In this document: one piece after another, positions 56,744 through 56,845 of the stretch | Layout of the letters: the number at the start of each line of letters is the position of its first letter | Position numbering within the stretch: the stretch's first letter is position 1 | DNA from: an uncultured Anaerolineae bacterium | GTDB taxonomy: Bacteria > Chloroflexota > Anaerolineae > CG2-30-64-16 | Reading direction: 5' to 3' | DNA: 56,845 nt | Assembly: GCA_937124585.1 (NCBI GenBank) | Contig: CAKZKT010000056.1 | Location: 1 to 56,845 of the forward strand | The notes under the pieces: generated by a model | Database searches by the model: none | What the model was told of the DNA's origin: nothing | What the model saw: only the letters and a program-made list of their open reading frames with translations | Translations under genes and position numbers: made by a program

Positions 56744-56845
56744 ATGGGCGGTCTCGAGAGCAGGGAGGTGCGATTTGCCAAGTTGGCCGATTTGAGGCAT
56801 CGTTGGGTCTATCCTGCCTTGGAGGTTCCCGACGATGCCTGCTCA
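56744..56845 (+). CDS. possible start of a gene running off the window
   Basis: An ATG at 56744 opens a 34-residue partial frame (MGGLESREVRFAKLADLRHR, then WVYPALEVPDDACS) to the window edge. It has no ribosome-binding site. It adjoins the break of the truncated gene on the other strand, so a mobile element gene is possible. Very uncertain. Confidence 0.25.
   Translation, partial: MGGLESREVRFAKLADLRHRWVYPALEVPDDACS

Overview
The window looks like a Chloroflexota (probably Anaerolineae-like) genome, possibly a metagenome bin. This is inferred from high GC content, several exported proteins with long Thr/Pro linkers and a shared terminal LPLVLK/LPLILR-type tail, a very large alpha-2-macroglobulin lipoprotein with its thioester motif, SARP-ATPase regulators, a Na+-translocating decarboxylase operon, and FdrA/DUF1116 and uroporphyrinogen-decarboxylase-family genes. 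No rRNA or other taxonomic marker is present. The only RNA gene is a tRNA-Ser(CGA) at 43105-43190.

Layout. 0-2.4 kb: minus-strand sugar-catabolism-like genes (sugar isomerase, YhcH/YjgK protein, MBL hydrolase). 2.5-3.2 kb: truncated ISAzo13-type transposase whose broken end abuts a glycerophosphodiesterase gene missing its C-terminus. 3.2-5.7 kb: minus-strand operon NAD(P)-binding protein, unknown protein, AMMECR1, truncated phosphodiesterase. 5.9-13.9 kb: alpha-2-macroglobulin lipoprotein followed by an OmpR/PhoR-type two-component system. 13.9-15.9 kb: exported beta-propeller-like protein and a PflA-like radical SAM protein. 16.3-24.7 kb: SARP-AAA-TPR regulator, a small protein and a 1502-residue exported metallopeptidase. 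The intergenic DNA in front of the small protein has the exact geometry of a SARP operator.

25-36.3 kb is an accessory island full of conflict-system genes and wreckage: LuxR-type response regulator and truncated sensor kinase, a chimeric helicase/CHAT pseudogene, a repeat-propeller gene with two frameshifts, a truncated beta-helix gene, a caspase-like protease (one frameshift), a NACHT-NTPase fused to a formylglycine-generating-enzyme/C-type-lectin (FGE) domain, the N-terminal stub of a reverse transcriptase of the kind found in diversity-generating retroelements (DGRs), and a HicBA toxin-antitoxin pair. Palindromic repeats recur through this part. The most exciting candidate is the caspase plus NACHT-FGE pair: the two proteins share a Gly-rich tag at opposite ends, and the NACHT protein ends in what looks like a DGR variable region immediately before the RT stub.

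36.6-42.9 kb: second exported metallopeptidase (paralogous domains), SH3-like lipoprotein, and a double-module exported protein that looks like a fusion of two secreted proteins. 43-46.9 kb: tRNA-Ser and a four-gene Na+-pumping methylmalonyl-CoA decarboxylase-type operon. 47-50 kb: FdrA and DUF1116. 50-56.2 kb: cupin, RNB-domain ribonuclease, two uroporphyrinogen-decarboxylase-family proteins, GNAT acetyltransferase and a Gmad2 lipoprotein. The right edge has a minisatellite and a 5'-truncated gene. All functions are read from motifs and remembered families; no database search was possible.
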